Below, one piece after another: positions 8,990-18,069 of a stretch of 64,000 bases of DNA (position 1 is its first letter; each line of letters opens with the position of its first letter). The DNA comes from an uncultured bacterium (GTDB taxonomy: Bacteria > Bacillota > Clostridia > Lachnospirales > Lachnospiraceae). Location of the stretch: contig CAMTMP010000006.1 of assembly GCA_947073545.1 (NCBI GenBank), positions 96,514 through 160,513 on the forward strand, in the 5' to 3' direction. Made by a program: the position numbers and the translations under genes. The notes beneath the pieces were generated by a model. That model was not told the DNA's origin. It saw only the letters and a list, made by a program, of their open reading frames with translations, and did not search any database.

Positions 8990-10078
8990 ATGATTTCAAA
9001 TCAGATATTGCAAAACACGATTGAAGGTCTGAAAGCGATCGCCAGAGTGGAGCTTTGTGTCATGGACGTGGACGGGAAGGCGGCGGCTATGACGACGGAG
9101 GAGATGGAGCGGTGTGCCGGAGCTGCCGCGGAGTTCGCAGGATCTCCGGCCGATTCACAGGAGATTCAGGGGTACCAGTATTTTAAAATATTTGACGAGC
9201 AGCAATTGGAGTATATTCTGGTAGCAGGCGGCGTGGGCGAAGACGTATACATGGTCGGTAAAATGGTGGCGTTTCAGATACAAAACCTGCTGATTGCCTA
9301 CAAGGAACGGTTTGACAAGGATAATTTTGTAAAAAATCTGCTTCTCGACAACCTGCTTCTGGTGGATATATACAGCCGCGCGAAGAAGCTACATATACAG
9401 ACCGACGTCAGGCGGGTGGCGCTCATTGTGGAGACGGACAACGTCAAGGACTGCAACGCCCTTGAGAGTGTGCGTGCTTATTTTGGCGTGAACAATAAAG
9501 ACTTTATCACTGCCGTAGACGAAAATAACGTCATTGTAGTGAAAGATCTGTCCGAGGATGACAGCCCGCGGCAGATTGAACGGTGCGCGTCGGCAGTGGC
9601 GGCGTATTTGCGCAAGGAGAGCTTTAAGAACGTCCGCATTGCCTACGGTACGGTGGTAAACGAGATCAAAGGTGTGAGCAGTTCCTACAAAGAGGCGAAA
9701 ATGGCGCTGGATGTGGGAAAAATTTTCTTTGGCGAGCGCGATGTCATCGCATACAGCGAGCTTGGCATCGGACGGCTGATCTACCAGCTTCCGATTCCCC
9801 TGTGCAAGATGTTTATCAAGGAGATTTTTGACGGAAAAAGTCCCGATGAGTTCGACGAGGAGACGCTTGTTACCATCAATAAGTTTTTCGAGAACTCCCT
9901 GAACGTGTCGGAGACTTCCAGACAGCTTTTTATCCACAGAAATACGCTCGTCTATCGTCTGGATAAGCTGCAGAAGAGTACAGGGCTTGATCTGCGTGTG
10001 TTTGAGGACGCCATCACGTTTAAGATTGCATTGATGGTTGTAAAATATATGAAATATATGGAGTCGTTTGAGTTTTAG
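8990..10078 (+). CDS. PucR/CdaR-type transcriptional regulator
   Basis: A 362-residue regulator. The N-terminal part (MISNQILQNTIEGLKAIARV) resembles the sugar-diacid recognition domain of CdaR, a GGDEF-like middle part follows, and the C-terminal helix-turn-helix of the PucR family is unmistakable: NKFFENSLNVSETSRQLFIHRNTLVYRLDKLQ near residues 300-330. It probably binds DNA in response to a small carboxylate or sugar acid; the ligand cannot be inferred. GAGGGGTGGGGG lies just before the ATG. It is upstream of ftsE, separated by a highly structured 151-bp spacer. The spacer before it (8772-8989) is AT-rich with a TAAAAT at 8903-8908 but no convincing -35. Confidence 0.8.
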   Translation: MISNQILQNTIEGLKAIARVELCVMDVDGKAAAMTTEEMERCAGAAAEFAGSPADSQEIQGYQYFKIFDEQQLEYILVAGGVGEDVYMVGKMVAFQIQNLLIAYKERFDKDNFVKNLLLDNLLLVDIYSRAKKLHIQTDVRRVALIVETDNVKDCNALESVRAYFGVNNKDFITAVDENNVIVVKDLSEDDSPRQIERCASAVAAYLRKESFKNVRIAYGTVVNEIKGVSSSYKEAKMALDVGKIFFGERDVIAYSELGIGRLIYQLPIPLCKMFIKEIFDGKSPDEFDEETLVTINKFFENSLNVSETSRQLFIHRNTLVYRLDKLQKSTGLDLRVFEDAITFKIALMVVKYMKYMESFEF

Positions 10079-10089
10079 GGGAAGTTAAT

Positions 10090-10195
10090 GCGCTTTCATA
10101 GCGCGAAAAGAACTTCTAAAGACGTCCCGCCATAGGACGGGACGCCAAGAAGTTCTAAGTTTCGCGCAGGAGAATGCCAAAGAACGGGCATTCTC
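10090..10195 (+). other. Structured leader between the PucR-type gene and ftsE (attenuator-like)
   Basis: Three helices can form. A small hairpin GCGC-TTTCATA-GCGC spans 10090-10104. A long imperfect stem spans 10101-10167, with GCGCGAAA pairing TTTCGCGC, AGAACTTCT pairing AGAAGTTCT, and an inner CGTCCCG/CGGGACG. A third hairpin, GGAGAATGCC with GGCATTCTCC, spans 10169-10195. The first two compete for GCGC at 10101-10104, as in attenuators. No T run follows, and ftsE starts 35 bp later. Confidence 0.5.
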
Positions 10196-10229
10196 CGACA
10201 GGCAAATAAAAATTTAGGAGTGAAGAAAC

Positions 10230-10961
10230 GTGGCAGTAAAAAAGAAAAGAAAAGCCCCCGCGGTGGAGAATGAGATTATCAACCTGACGAATGTGAGCAA
10301 GGCTTACTCGACCGGTGCGCCGGCTTTAAAAGATGTGAACCTTCATATCAGCAGGGGAGAATTTGTCTTTATCGTGGGTGACAGCGGCTCGGGGAAATCT
10401 ACCCTGATTAAGCTTCTTTTGCGGGAACTGACGATCACCAGCGGCTATATCAATGTGATGGGCTATGACCTTTCCAAGATCAAACACAGGAAAATCCCGA
10501 AATTCAGGAGAAATCTGGGGATTGTGTTTCAGGACTTCCGTCTTTTGAAGGACAGGAACGTCTATGAGAACGTTGCCTTTGCCCAGCGCATTATTCAGAA
10601 ATCAAATAAGGAGATTAAGAAAAATGTGCCCAGCATTCTGGCCATCGTAGGTCTTGCGGGCAAGTATAAAGCGAAGCCAAGGCAGCTTTCCGGCGGTGAG
10701 CAGCAGAGAGTGGCGCTGGCGCGCGCGCTTGTGAACCAGCCCACGATTCTGCTGGCGGATGAGCCAACGGGTAATCTGGACCCGAAAAATTCATGGGAAA
10801 TCATGAAACTTTTGGAGCAGATCAATGAAAACGGAACGACTGTTATCGTTGTTACCCATAACCGTGAAATAGTGAACGCGATGCAGAAGCGAGTAGTAAC
10901 CCTGCGCCGCGGCGTCATTATCAGCGACGAGGAAAAGGGAGGGTACATCGATGAGGATTAG
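10230..10961 (+). CDS. ftsE: Cell division ATP-binding protein FtsE
   Basis: The ATPase of the FtsEX complex, which couples ATP hydrolysis in the cytoplasm to activation of a peptidoglycan hydrolase outside the membrane. Walker A is GDSGSGKST (residues 50-58), the signature is LSGGEQQRV and Walker B is [12 protein letters not shown]. At 243 residues it is slightly longer than usual because of a basic N-terminal extension ([15 protein letters not shown]). Start is GTG at 10230 with AGGAG at 10216-10220. It overlaps ftsX by 11 bp. Confidence 0.95.
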   Translation: MAVKKKRKAPAVENEIINLTNVSKAYSTGAPALKDVNLHISRGEFVFIVGDSGSGKSTLIKLLLRELTITSGYINVMGYDLSKIKHRKIPKFRRNLGIVFQDFRLLKDRNVYENVAFAQRIIQKSNKEIKKNVPSILAIVGLAGKYKAKPRQLSGGEQQRVALARALVNQPTILLADEPTGNLDPKNSWEIMKLLEQINENGTTVIVVTHNREIVNAMQKRVVTLRRGVIISDEEKGGYIDED

Positions 10962-11847
10962 CACTTTTTTCTATACGCTCAAGCAGGGCTTCCGCAATAT
11001 TTTCCGCAATAAGCTCTTTTCGCTGGCATCCATAGCGACCATTGCGGCCTGCCTTTTTCTTTTCGGTATATTTTACGCTGTTTTGGCAAACTTCCAGCAT
11101 ATTGTGAAGAACGCGGAGGAGGGTGTCTCTGTCTGGGTTTTCTTTGATGAGGGTATAGAGGACATCAGGATTCAGCAGATCGGCGATATGATTGCGAAGC
11201 GGCCCGAGGTGGCGAAGATGGAGTTCATCTCCGCGCAGGAGGCGTGGGAAGGTTTCCGGGATGAGTACCTCGGCGAGTACGGCGACGGCTTTACGGAGAA
11301 CCCGCTGGAAAATTCCGCAAACTATCAAGTATATTTGAACGACGTGTCCATGCAGTCCGCACTGGTGACGTATCTGGAGTCCATTGACGGCGTGCGGATG
11401 GTAAACCGTTCGGAGCTGGTGGCGACCACTCTGACAGGAATCAACGCGCTGATTGCTTATGTCTCTGTGGGCATCATTGCGATTCTCCTGGCGGTGTCCA
11501 TCTTCCTGATCAGCAATACCGTGGCGATCGGTATTTCTGTCCGCAAGGAGGAGATCAATATTATGAAATATATTGGCGCTACCGACTTTTTCGTCCGTTC
11601 TCCCTTCGTGGTGGAAGGCATTATGATCGGACTGATCGGTGCGGCGATGCCGCTTGGCTTTATTTATACCATTTACAACGTAGTTTTGTCTTATGTGACG
11701 GATCGCTTTCCGCAGCTTTCTTCTCTGTTGAGCTTCGTGCCGGTGGGTGAAGTTTTTCATGTGCTCGTGCCCATTTCTCTGGGACTTGGCGTAGGCATTG
11801 GATTTTTGGGAAGTATCGTGACGGTGAGAAGGCATTTGAGAGTTTGA
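10951..11847 (+). CDS. ftsX: Cell division protein FtsX
   Basis: The membrane subunit of FtsEX, 298 residues. It has one N-terminal membrane segment (residues 24-46), an extracellular domain of about 120 residues, then three C-terminal segments, the usual FtsX topology. The family motif [34 protein letters not shown] is present at the cytoplasmic face. It overlaps ftsE and is followed 26 bp later by a secreted coiled-coil M23 protein, its probable partner. Confidence 0.94.
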   Translation: MRISTFFYTLKQGFRNIFRNKLFSLASIATIAACLFLFGIFYAVLANFQHIVKNAEEGVSVWVFFDEGIEDIRIQQIGDMIAKRPEVAKMEFISAQEAWEGFRDEYLGEYGDGFTENPLENSANYQVYLNDVSMQSALVTYLESIDGVRMVNRSELVATTLTGINALIAYVSVGIIAILLAVSIFLISNTVAIGISVRKEEINIMKYIGATDFFVRSPFVVEGIMIGLIGAAMPLGFIYTIYNVVLSYVTDRFPQLSSLLSFVPVGEVFHVLVPISLGLGVGIGFLGSIVTVRRHLRV

Positions 11848-11873
11848 TAGTCTGTCTAAATAGGGGTTATAGC

Positions 11874-13103
11874 TTGAAGAGAGAAATACGGAAGAAGTTT
11901 AAAAAAATAGCGGGTGTTACATTATGCCTTGCGCTCGTGCTTTTCTGCGCCGTGCCGGGACCTTCCGTGCAGGCGGTTACCAGTGAGAGCATCCGCGAGA
12001 AGGAGCGGGAAATCGAGAAGGCGAAGGAGCAGGTTTCCGGCTTAAAGAGCAGCTTAACCGATGTGGAGAAGCTGAAAAAGGAGCTGGAGCAGTCGAAAAA
12101 CGATTTGACGGCCTTTGTACAGCAGCTAGACGGGCAGCTTGCTGACATACAGGAGAACATAAAGAAATATAACACAATGATCAGCGAGAAAGAGAAAGAG
12201 ATTGAGGAGACGGCGCGTGACCTAGACGAGGCGCAGGCCAGACAGGAGCAGCAGTATGCGGCCATGAAGAAGCGCATCCAGTTTATGTATGAACGCAGCG
12301 ATTCTTTCTACATGGAAACTCTTTTCGGTTCCAACAGCATTGCGGGGATTGTGAACCGTGCCGACTATATCGAAGCGTTGTCACGCTACGACAGAGATAA
12401 GCTGAATGAGTATGTGGAGACGCGCAAGTATGTGGAGCTTTGCAAGGAAGAGCTGGAGGTGGAGAAGCAGCTTCTGGATGAGGCCAGAGAGGCGGTAGAG
12501 CAGGAGGAAGCCAACGTCAACAGCCTGATCGGGGAGAAAGAAGCCCAGATTGTTTCCGTCAGTGGAGATATCGCCAATAAAGAGGCGGCTATCAAAGAAT
12601 ATGAGGACATGATTGCGCAGGAGAACGCCGAGATCGCCGCGCTGGAAAAGGCAGTGGCGGAGGAGAAGGCAAGACTGGAGGCGGAGAACGCAAAGGCGAG
12701 AGTTTATAATGGCGGTATGTTTGCGTGGCCCTGTCCGAGTTACAAGCGGATCTCCGATGAGTATGGCAACCGCATTCACCCTATTCTTGGTACGCAGCAG
12801 TTCCACAACGGACTGGATATGGCAGCGGCTTCCGGCAGCGCCATATTGGCAGCTTACGATGGTGATGTGGTGGCAGCGGCCTACAGCAGCAGTATGGGCA
12901 ATTATATTATGATCGATCACGGCAGCGGACTTTATACCATTTATATGCACTGCTCCGCGCTGTATGTTTCCAAGGGCCAGACCGTTTCCAAAGGGCAGAA
13001 TATTGCGGCGGTAGGATCCACAGGCCGTTCCACCGGCCCGCATCTGCATTTCAGCGTGCGCCTAAACGGAAGCTACGTCAGCCCATGGAACTACTTGAAA
13101 TAG
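11874..13103 (+). CDS. Secreted coiled-coil M23 peptidase, likely FtsX-activated murein hydrolase
   Basis: A 409-residue secreted protein: signal peptide (VTLCLALVLFCAVPGPSVQA), a long coiled coil to about residue 280, and a LytM/M23 zinc endopeptidase domain. Metal and catalytic residues are present: H311xxxD315 (HNGLD) and H390-L-H392 (GPHLHFS). The layout matches EnvC/PcsB-type partners of FtsX. The start is TTG at 11874 with AGGGG 7 bases upstream; the frame is open from 11844, but that extension lacks a ribosome binding site and would bury the signal peptide. Its position directly behind ftsEX supports the role. Confidence 0.9.
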   Translation: MKREIRKKFKKIAGVTLCLALVLFCAVPGPSVQAVTSESIREKEREIEKAKEQVSGLKSSLTDVEKLKKELEQSKNDLTAFVQQLDGQLADIQENIKKYNTMISEKEKEIEETARDLDEAQARQEQQYAAMKKRIQFMYERSDSFYMETLFGSNSIAGIVNRADYIEALSRYDRDKLNEYVETRKYVELCKEELEVEKQLLDEAREAVEQEEANVNSLIGEKEAQIVSVSGDIANKEAAIKEYEDMIAQENAEIAALEKAVAEEKARLEAENAKARVYNGGMFAWPCPSYKRISDEYGNRIHPILGTQQFHNGLDMAAASGSAILAAYDGDVVAAAYSSSMGNYIMIDHGSGLYTIYMHCSALYVSKGQTVSKGQNIAAVGSTGRSTGPHLHFSVRLNGSYVSPWNYLK

Positions 13104-13140
13104 CATTGAGTCCATGCAGTACGGCTCAAAACAGAATGAT

Positions 13141-13360
13141 GAAAGCTTGCTTTCAGCAGGCTGATTTTGAGCCGGACTATACGGCGAAAGCCGTACATGA
13201 GCGAAATTGACTCGAAGAGGCAATTTGCGAATGGCATGGACGGGAGAAAGGAAGCCGGAAGAAAGTTTGCTTTCAGCAGGCTGATTTTGAGGCGATCTAT
13301 ACGGCGAAAGCCGTACATGAGCAAATTGACCCGAAGAGGTAATTTGCGAATGTCATGGAC
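13141..13360 (+). repeat. Two tandem copies of a ~100-bp structured element
   Basis: Copies at 13141-13241 and 13261-13360 lie 120 bp apart with high identity. Each contains hairpins: GAAAGC/GCTTTC at the start, TACGGC-GAAA-GCCGTA with a GNRA-type loop, and AAATTG...CAATTT (GCAAATT...AATTTGC in copy 2). Differences between copies largely preserve pairing. Upstream, 13104-13131 contains GGCTCAAAA and TCCATGC, complementary to parts of copy 1. It fills the 285-bp gap between the M23 and S41 genes. I do not recognise the family. Confidence 0.6.
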
Positions 13361-13388
13361 AGAGTATGAATTGAGGAGATGACTTGAT

Positions 13389-14753
13389 TTGGATTCAAAA
13401 AACAATGACAATCGTTATTATAATGACTATCCCTATCCGGGGGACGGCCGCCAGACCAATCCCTATTATAATAGCGGTAATAACAGTGGCTCGGGCTTTT
13501 ATAACGGCGGTTTGGCCCCGCAGCAGCCTTCGCAGCCGGGCGGTGGCAGTGGCGGCAGCTTCCTGCTCGGAATGGTGCTGGGCGTTTTTCTTACAACGCT
13601 GATCTGCGGCTTCGTATTTGTGGGCATGAAAGTTTATGAAGCGGTGGACAGCAAGAACGTAGCGAAAAGGGGAACTGCGGCCAGTGTTGTCAGCGAGGAC
13701 ACGGACAAGAAGCTCGAGGCGATTGAGGATGTGATCGACGAGTATTATTATCAGGATGCGGATATCGATGTGGGCACCATGACCGAAGGTATGTATAAGG
13801 GAATGGTAAATGCCCTTGGCGATCCTTATTCCGTCTATTACACGGAGGAGGAGTGGAACGATTTGATGCAGGAAACGGCCGGTATCTACTTTGGCATCGG
13901 TGCGTATCTGATGATCGATCCCAGCACGAGGCTTGGGAAGATATCGGGTGTTATAGAAAACACCCCCGCGGAGGAGGCGGGACTGCGTGCGGACGACCTG
14001 CTTTACCTCGTGGACGGCGAGAGTACCATGGGCATGGAACTCTCCGAGATCGTGTCCCGTATAAAGGGAGAGGAGGGCACAAAAGTCCACCTTACCATCT
14101 ATCGGGAGGGGGAAGCGGACTATCTGGAGATAGACGTGGAGCGGCGGCAGATTGAAGCGCCCACGGTCAAGTATGAGATACTTGAAAATAACATCGGTTA
14201 TATTCAGATTACCGAGTTTGATGATGTGACCACCGATCAGTTTACCGAGGCTCTGGCCGTGATTAAGGGTTCCGGCGCAAAGGGGCTTGTTCTTGACCTG
14301 CGGGGAAATCCCGGCGGCAGTCTGAACGTGGTGGTGGATATCGCCAGACAAATCCTGCCAAAGGGCCTGATTGTCTACACCGAGGATAAGTACGGTGAGC
14401 GCGACGAGTATACATGTGACGGCAAAAATGAGCTGGATATGCCGCTGGTGGTGCTTGTAAACGGCAATTCAGCCAGTGCGTCCGAGATTTTGGCGGGTGC
14501 GATCAAGGATTACGACAAAGGGACTCTGGTGGGAACGACTACCTTTGGCAAGGGCATTGTCCAGCGGGTACTGCCATTGACTGACGGTACGGCGCTGAAA
14601 CTTACGATCAGCGCGTACTATACGCCAAAGGGCAACAATATCCACGGGGTCGGCATCGAGCCGGACGTAGTATGCGAGTTCGACGGCGACGCTTACTACG
14701 ATAGGGATGTGGATAACCAGTTGGAAAAAGCGCTCGAGGTGCTGGGGGAATAG
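13389..14753 (+). CDS. C-terminal processing (S41) serine protease
   Basis: A 454-residue membrane-anchored protease of the CtpA/CtpB family. The N-terminal ~50 residues are Asn/Tyr/Gly-rich and disordered (cytoplasmic), then a membrane segment (FLLGMVLGVFLTTLICGFVF). Outside follow a PDZ domain (GVIENTPAEEAGLRADDLLYLVDGE) and the S41 core. The catalytic Ser/Lys pair is S363 in NSASASE and K388 in TFGKG, with the spacing of 25 seen in E. coli Prc. Start is TTG at 13389 with GAGGAG about 10 bases upstream; no ATG is available. It probably processes extracytoplasmic proteins, plausibly the neighbouring cell-wall machinery. Confidence 0.9.
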   Translation: MDSKNNDNRYYNDYPYPGDGRQTNPYYNSGNNSGSGFYNGGLAPQQPSQPGGGSGGSFLLGMVLGVFLTTLICGFVFVGMKVYEAVDSKNVAKRGTAASVVSEDTDKKLEAIEDVIDEYYYQDADIDVGTMTEGMYKGMVNALGDPYSVYYTEEEWNDLMQETAGIYFGIGAYLMIDPSTRLGKISGVIENTPAEEAGLRADDLLYLVDGESTMGMELSEIVSRIKGEEGTKVHLTIYREGEADYLEIDVERRQIEAPTVKYEILENNIGYIQITEFDDVTTDQFTEALAVIKGSGAKGLVLDLRGNPGGSLNVVVDIARQILPKGLIVYTEDKYGERDEYTCDGKNELDMPLVVLVNGNSASASEILAGAIKDYDKGTLVGTTTFGKGIVQRVLPLTDGTALKLTISAYYTPKGNNIHGVGIEPDVVCEFDGDAYYDRDVDNQLEKALEVLGE

Positions 14754-14759
14754 TGGGAT

Positions 14760-16895
14760 ATGGAGGCAAAAATTAAGGAGTATCTTTATAAACACCGCGC
14801 TGCGCTGCTTTCGTGCATCCCGGCGTTGGTCATTTTTCTGCTTGCGACATACAGGCTGCCTGAGACAGGGCAGCCCATCCTGTTTAACGATGAGATCGGA
14901 TACTGGTCAAACAGCGCCTTTTTTCTGGGGATGGACTGGACGTCGGTGACGGGGAGGATCAATTATTATGCGTATGGATACAGTCTTCTGCTGATGCCCC
15001 TTCAGGTGATGGCGGAGCGGTTTGGATGGGGCTGGGAGACGCTGTACCATGCGGCGGTAGTGATGAACGGACTGTTTATTGTATTGAGCTATGGGATTGC
15101 CCTGAAGCTTACCAGACGGTACCTGCGCGGAATGAACGGAGTGGTCCGGACGGCGGCCTGCTTTGTGGTATGCACTTACTCCGCATATCTCGTCTATGCG
15201 CATATTGGATGGACAGAATGCACGCTGCTGTTTTTCTTCTGGCTGTTTCTCTATGTGATGATGCGGGTTACCGATCGGCCGACGGTGGCGAATCACATTG
15301 CATTTGCGGTGGATGCCTTTTACCTCTATATGGTGCATCAGCGTTCGTTGGGGATTGTGGTGACGGCGGTTCTGGTCGTACTTTGTATGCGGATTTTACG
15401 CAGGAACCGCATGAGGGACACGGCGGCGTTTTTGGGAAGCATGTATCTGTGCGGTCTTATTCACGGTGCGGTCAAGTGGAATCTACAGCATGTGAATTAT
15501 CTGGGCGGGGAACCGGTTGCTTTTCGGGAAATTGTGGGACATGCCTTTACGGGAACGGCGAAGCTGCTCTTTGTGGCCGGGCTTGTGCTGCTGTTGCTTT
15601 TGTACCTGATAGAGAAAAGAAAGTATAAGATCCTGTTTGCGCTTCTCGCTGTGGGAATCCTGCTTGCGGCCGGCCTGTTCTACAGCAGAAACGGCGGCGG
15701 GGCGGAAAGCACCGTGGCGGTGGATGCGGCGGCAGGCGAAACTGTGGACAACTCAGGAGCAGGTGCGGCAGGCGAAGCCGTGGATGTGCGTATCTCTGTA
15801 AATGACTTTTCCGGTCAATGGGGAGTGGTGCGCAACCTCTTTACAGTGAATGGTCTGATCCGGCTGGGAATCAGTGTTGTGGGAAAATGGTTTTATCTGG
15901 CATCGGCTACAGGCTTCGTGATTTGCTGGGGGATTGCGGGACTGTGCAAAAATGCGTGCATTCTGTGCCGGGACGGGGGGATTTGGATGTACCGGCTATG
16001 CAGACGGAAGGGGGAGGCACCCGGACAGACGGAGGAAAAGGAGGCGCTGCTGCGCGAAAGAATCTGGCTGCTCGGTGTGTTTGCAGCTTGGTTTTCCACT
16101 TTCATGATCAGTGCAATCTATAAAGAGGGCTTCTATAAAAACGATGACCTTTTTAACGGCAGATATGCCGAGTTTACGATCGGTTTTTTGCTGCTGTATG
16201 GTTTAAACTGCCTTATAAATGACAAAAAATGGGTGCGCAAGCTGTTGCTGTGTGTGGTATTATATATCGCAGCAGGGCATTTGTGTCAGTATGCGATCGA
16301 CGAGGTCGGCCGGACGGAATTTGAACTGGCGCACTGCGTCATGTTCGGGCGGATGGTCTGGAACTACGAGGTGCCGCTCGGTAAGGTGCGGGTGGTGGAA
16401 GACCATATCTTTCCGCTTGCCATAGCCTTTTTCGCCGTACTGAAGCCGTTGAGAGAGCGCTTCCCCAGAGTCGCGGCGGCAAGGACGGTTCTGGCTCTTG
16501 CGATTCCTTTCGTGGCATGGTCTTATCTGGGAAAATCGATCGTGGACAATTATGTGGTCGTCAGGAATGAAAAACAGGCGGAGCCGCTGCCACAGTTTGC
16601 CACCTGGATCAGTATACTGGGCAGGGGGGACGAGAAGATCTATTACACGATGGATTCGGCTAACCAAAGATATGCGGGGGCGCTGCAGTATATGGTGCAG
16701 GATCGGTCAGTTATCGTGACAGATCTGGCGCATGCGCCTTTTACGGAGGATGCTTTCTTTGTGGTGAGACAGGAATACATAGATTCGGATCAGGTGGCCG
16801 GACACTGTGAACTTGTCATGAACTCCAGAAGATATCTGCTCCTCATCAACAAAGACGGGGAATTGGCACAGCGGTGGCAGCCTTTCAAAGAATGA
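14760..16895 (+). CDS. Polytopic membrane protein, GT-C glycosyltransferase-like
   Basis: A 711-residue protein with about a dozen hydrophobic helices and a C-terminal soluble part. The first outside loop has an acidic motif (FNDEIGYWSNSAFF), where GT-C enzymes carry catalytic Asp/Glu residues that act on polyprenyl-phosphate sugars. I cannot place it in a named family. The GT2 gene immediately downstream is of the type that makes polyprenyl-phosphate sugars, which fits a two-step surface glycosylation. A segment near residues 315-345 is rich in Gly, Ala and Val. ATG at 14760 is 7 bases after the S41 stop. Confidence 0.6.
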   Translation: MEAKIKEYLYKHRAALLSCIPALVIFLLATYRLPETGQPILFNDEIGYWSNSAFFLGMDWTSVTGRINYYAYGYSLLLMPLQVMAERFGWGWETLYHAAVVMNGLFIVLSYGIALKLTRRYLRGMNGVVRTAACFVVCTYSAYLVYAHIGWTECTLLFFFWLFLYVMMRVTDRPTVANHIAFAVDAFYLYMVHQRSLGIVVTAVLVVLCMRILRRNRMRDTAAFLGSMYLCGLIHGAVKWNLQHVNYLGGEPVAFREIVGHAFTGTAKLLFVAGLVLLLLLYLIEKRKYKILFALLAVGILLAAGLFYSRNGGGAESTVAVDAAAGETVDNSGAGAAGEAVDVRISVNDFSGQWGVVRNLFTVNGLIRLGISVVGKWFYLASATGFVICWGIAGLCKNACILCRDGGIWMYRLCRRKGEAPGQTEEKEALLRERIWLLGVFAAWFSTFMISAIYKEGFYKNDDLFNGRYAEFTIGFLLLYGLNCLINDKKWVRKLLLCVVLYIAAGHLCQYAIDEVGRTEFELAHCVMFGRMVWNYEVPLGKVRVVEDHIFPLAIAFFAVLKPLRERFPRVAAARTVLALAIPFVAWSYLGKSIVDNYVVVRNEKQAEPLPQFATWISILGRGDEKIYYTMDSANQRYAGALQYMVQDRSVIVTDLAHAPFTEDAFFVVRQEYIDSDQVAGHCELVMNSRRYLLLINKDGELAQRWQPFKE

Positions 16896-16917
16896 TACGG
16901 GATTCAGGAGGCGTTCG

Positions 16918-17907
16918 ATGAAACTGATTATACAAATACCGTGCTATAATGAAGCGGAGACGCTGGAGATCGCGTTAAACGAGCTGCCGAAGCAGATTGA
17001 CGGTGTGGATGAGATCGAGTATCTGATTATCAACGACGGCAGCGACGACGATACGGAGAAGGTGGCTCTGGAATGGGGGGTGCACTATATTGTGCACTTT
17101 AAACGCAATCTGGGATTGGCAAAGGGCTTTTTGGCCGGAATTGATCTGGCACTGCGCCACGGGGCAGATATCATCGTCAACACGGACGCGGACAACCAGT
17201 ATTGCGGAGCGGATATTGAAAAGCTGATCCGTCCGATTCTGGATCGGGAGGCGGATATCGTGATCGGGGAGCGGCCCATCGAGGACAATGCAGAGTTTTC
17301 TTATGTCAAGAAAAAGCTGCAACGGTTCGGCAGTTTCGTGGTGAGACTGGCGTCTAAGACCGATATACCCGACGCGCCCAGCGGTTTTCGGGCTTACAGC
17401 CGGAAGGCGGCCATGCGTGTGAACGTACATAACGAGTATACCTACACGCTGGAAACTATCGTTCAGGCGGGCAGGAATAAGATGGCGATCACTTCGGTGC
17501 CCGTGAAGACGAATCCGGAACTTCGAAAGTCCAGGTTGATGCACTCCATTTTCGACTACGTGAAGAAGTCTATGCTGACGATCCTTCGGGCGGTTTTGAT
17601 GTACAGGCCCCTGCGTGTGTTCACTATTTTGGGGACAACCGCCATGGCGGGCGGCGTCGCGATCGGAATCAGATTCATGATCTTCTTTTTTCAAGGAAAT
17701 GGCGGCGGTCATACCCAGTCGCTGATTCTGGCGGCGATGCTGATTATCATTGGCAGTCAGACCTTTGTCACCGGACTGCAGGCGGATATCATATCGGCGA
17801 ACCGCAAGCTTCTGGAAGACATTCAGTACCGTGTAAAGAAGCTGGAACTGGGATTGTTAGATCCGGAGGGCAGGGCGATAGAGAAAGAAGGTGAGAAACA
17901 GGATTAG
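16918..17907 (+). CDS. GT2 family glycosyltransferase (polyprenyl-phosphate sugar synthase-like)
   Basis: A 329-residue GT2 enzyme. The N-terminal nucleotide-sugar domain has IPCYNEAETL, IINDGSDDDT and the acceptor-side NTDADNQ (DxD-like). Two C-terminal membrane segments (FTILGTTAMAGGVAIGIRFMIFF and LILAAMLIIIGSQTFVTGL) are typical of dolichol-phosphate mannose synthase/GtrB relatives, which load a sugar on a lipid phosphate. CAGGAGG lies before the ATG. It probably works with the GT-C-like protein upstream. Confidence 0.85.
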   Translation: MKLIIQIPCYNEAETLEIALNELPKQIDGVDEIEYLIINDGSDDDTEKVALEWGVHYIVHFKRNLGLAKGFLAGIDLALRHGADIIVNTDADNQYCGADIEKLIRPILDREADIVIGERPIEDNAEFSYVKKKLQRFGSFVVRLASKTDIPDAPSGFRAYSRKAAMRVNVHNEYTYTLETIVQAGRNKMAITSVPVKTNPELRKSRLMHSIFDYVKKSMLTILRAVLMYRPLRVFTILGTTAMAGGVAIGIRFMIFFFQGNGGGHTQSLILAAMLIIIGSQTFVTGLQADIISANRKLLEDIQYRVKKLELGLLDPEGRAIEKEGEKQD

Positions 17908-17987
17908 GTAATGTTTCAGCATTGTGATGTTTTTTTATGCAGGAAAAGGACATTATGCACAAAAATGTATTTTTTCGAGGACAATGC

Positions 17988-18016
17988 TTGTGAAATCGGG
18001 AATAAAGTTTTATAAT
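17988..18016 (+). promoter_or_regulatory. Promoter driving the plus-strand Ig-like gene
   Basis: TTGTGA at 17988-17993, a 17-bp spacer and a perfect TATAAT at 18011-18016. Transcription would start near 18023, about 47 bases before the ATG. It lies outside the inverted repeat, so it would stay in place if the segment inverted. Confidence 0.75.
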
Positions 18017-18069
18017 CAATGATAGTGTCAACAAATATCAAAAAAATAATTTAGTGGAGGAGAGAGACA

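Noticed and set aside
10921..11835. Long minus-strand reading frame opposite ftsX (304 codons)
   Set aside because: Composition is His/Arg/Gln-rich as expected for the antisense of a real gene, and ftsX is clear on the other strand.
13141..13360. CRISPR array
   Set aside because: Only two copies of about 100 bp with a 20-bp gap; unit size and spacing do not fit CRISPR, and no cas genes are present.
13091..13411. Minus-strand reading frame of 106 codons with repeated peptide segments
   Set aside because: It is produced by the tandem structured repeat, has no ribosome binding site and covers the start of the S41 gene.
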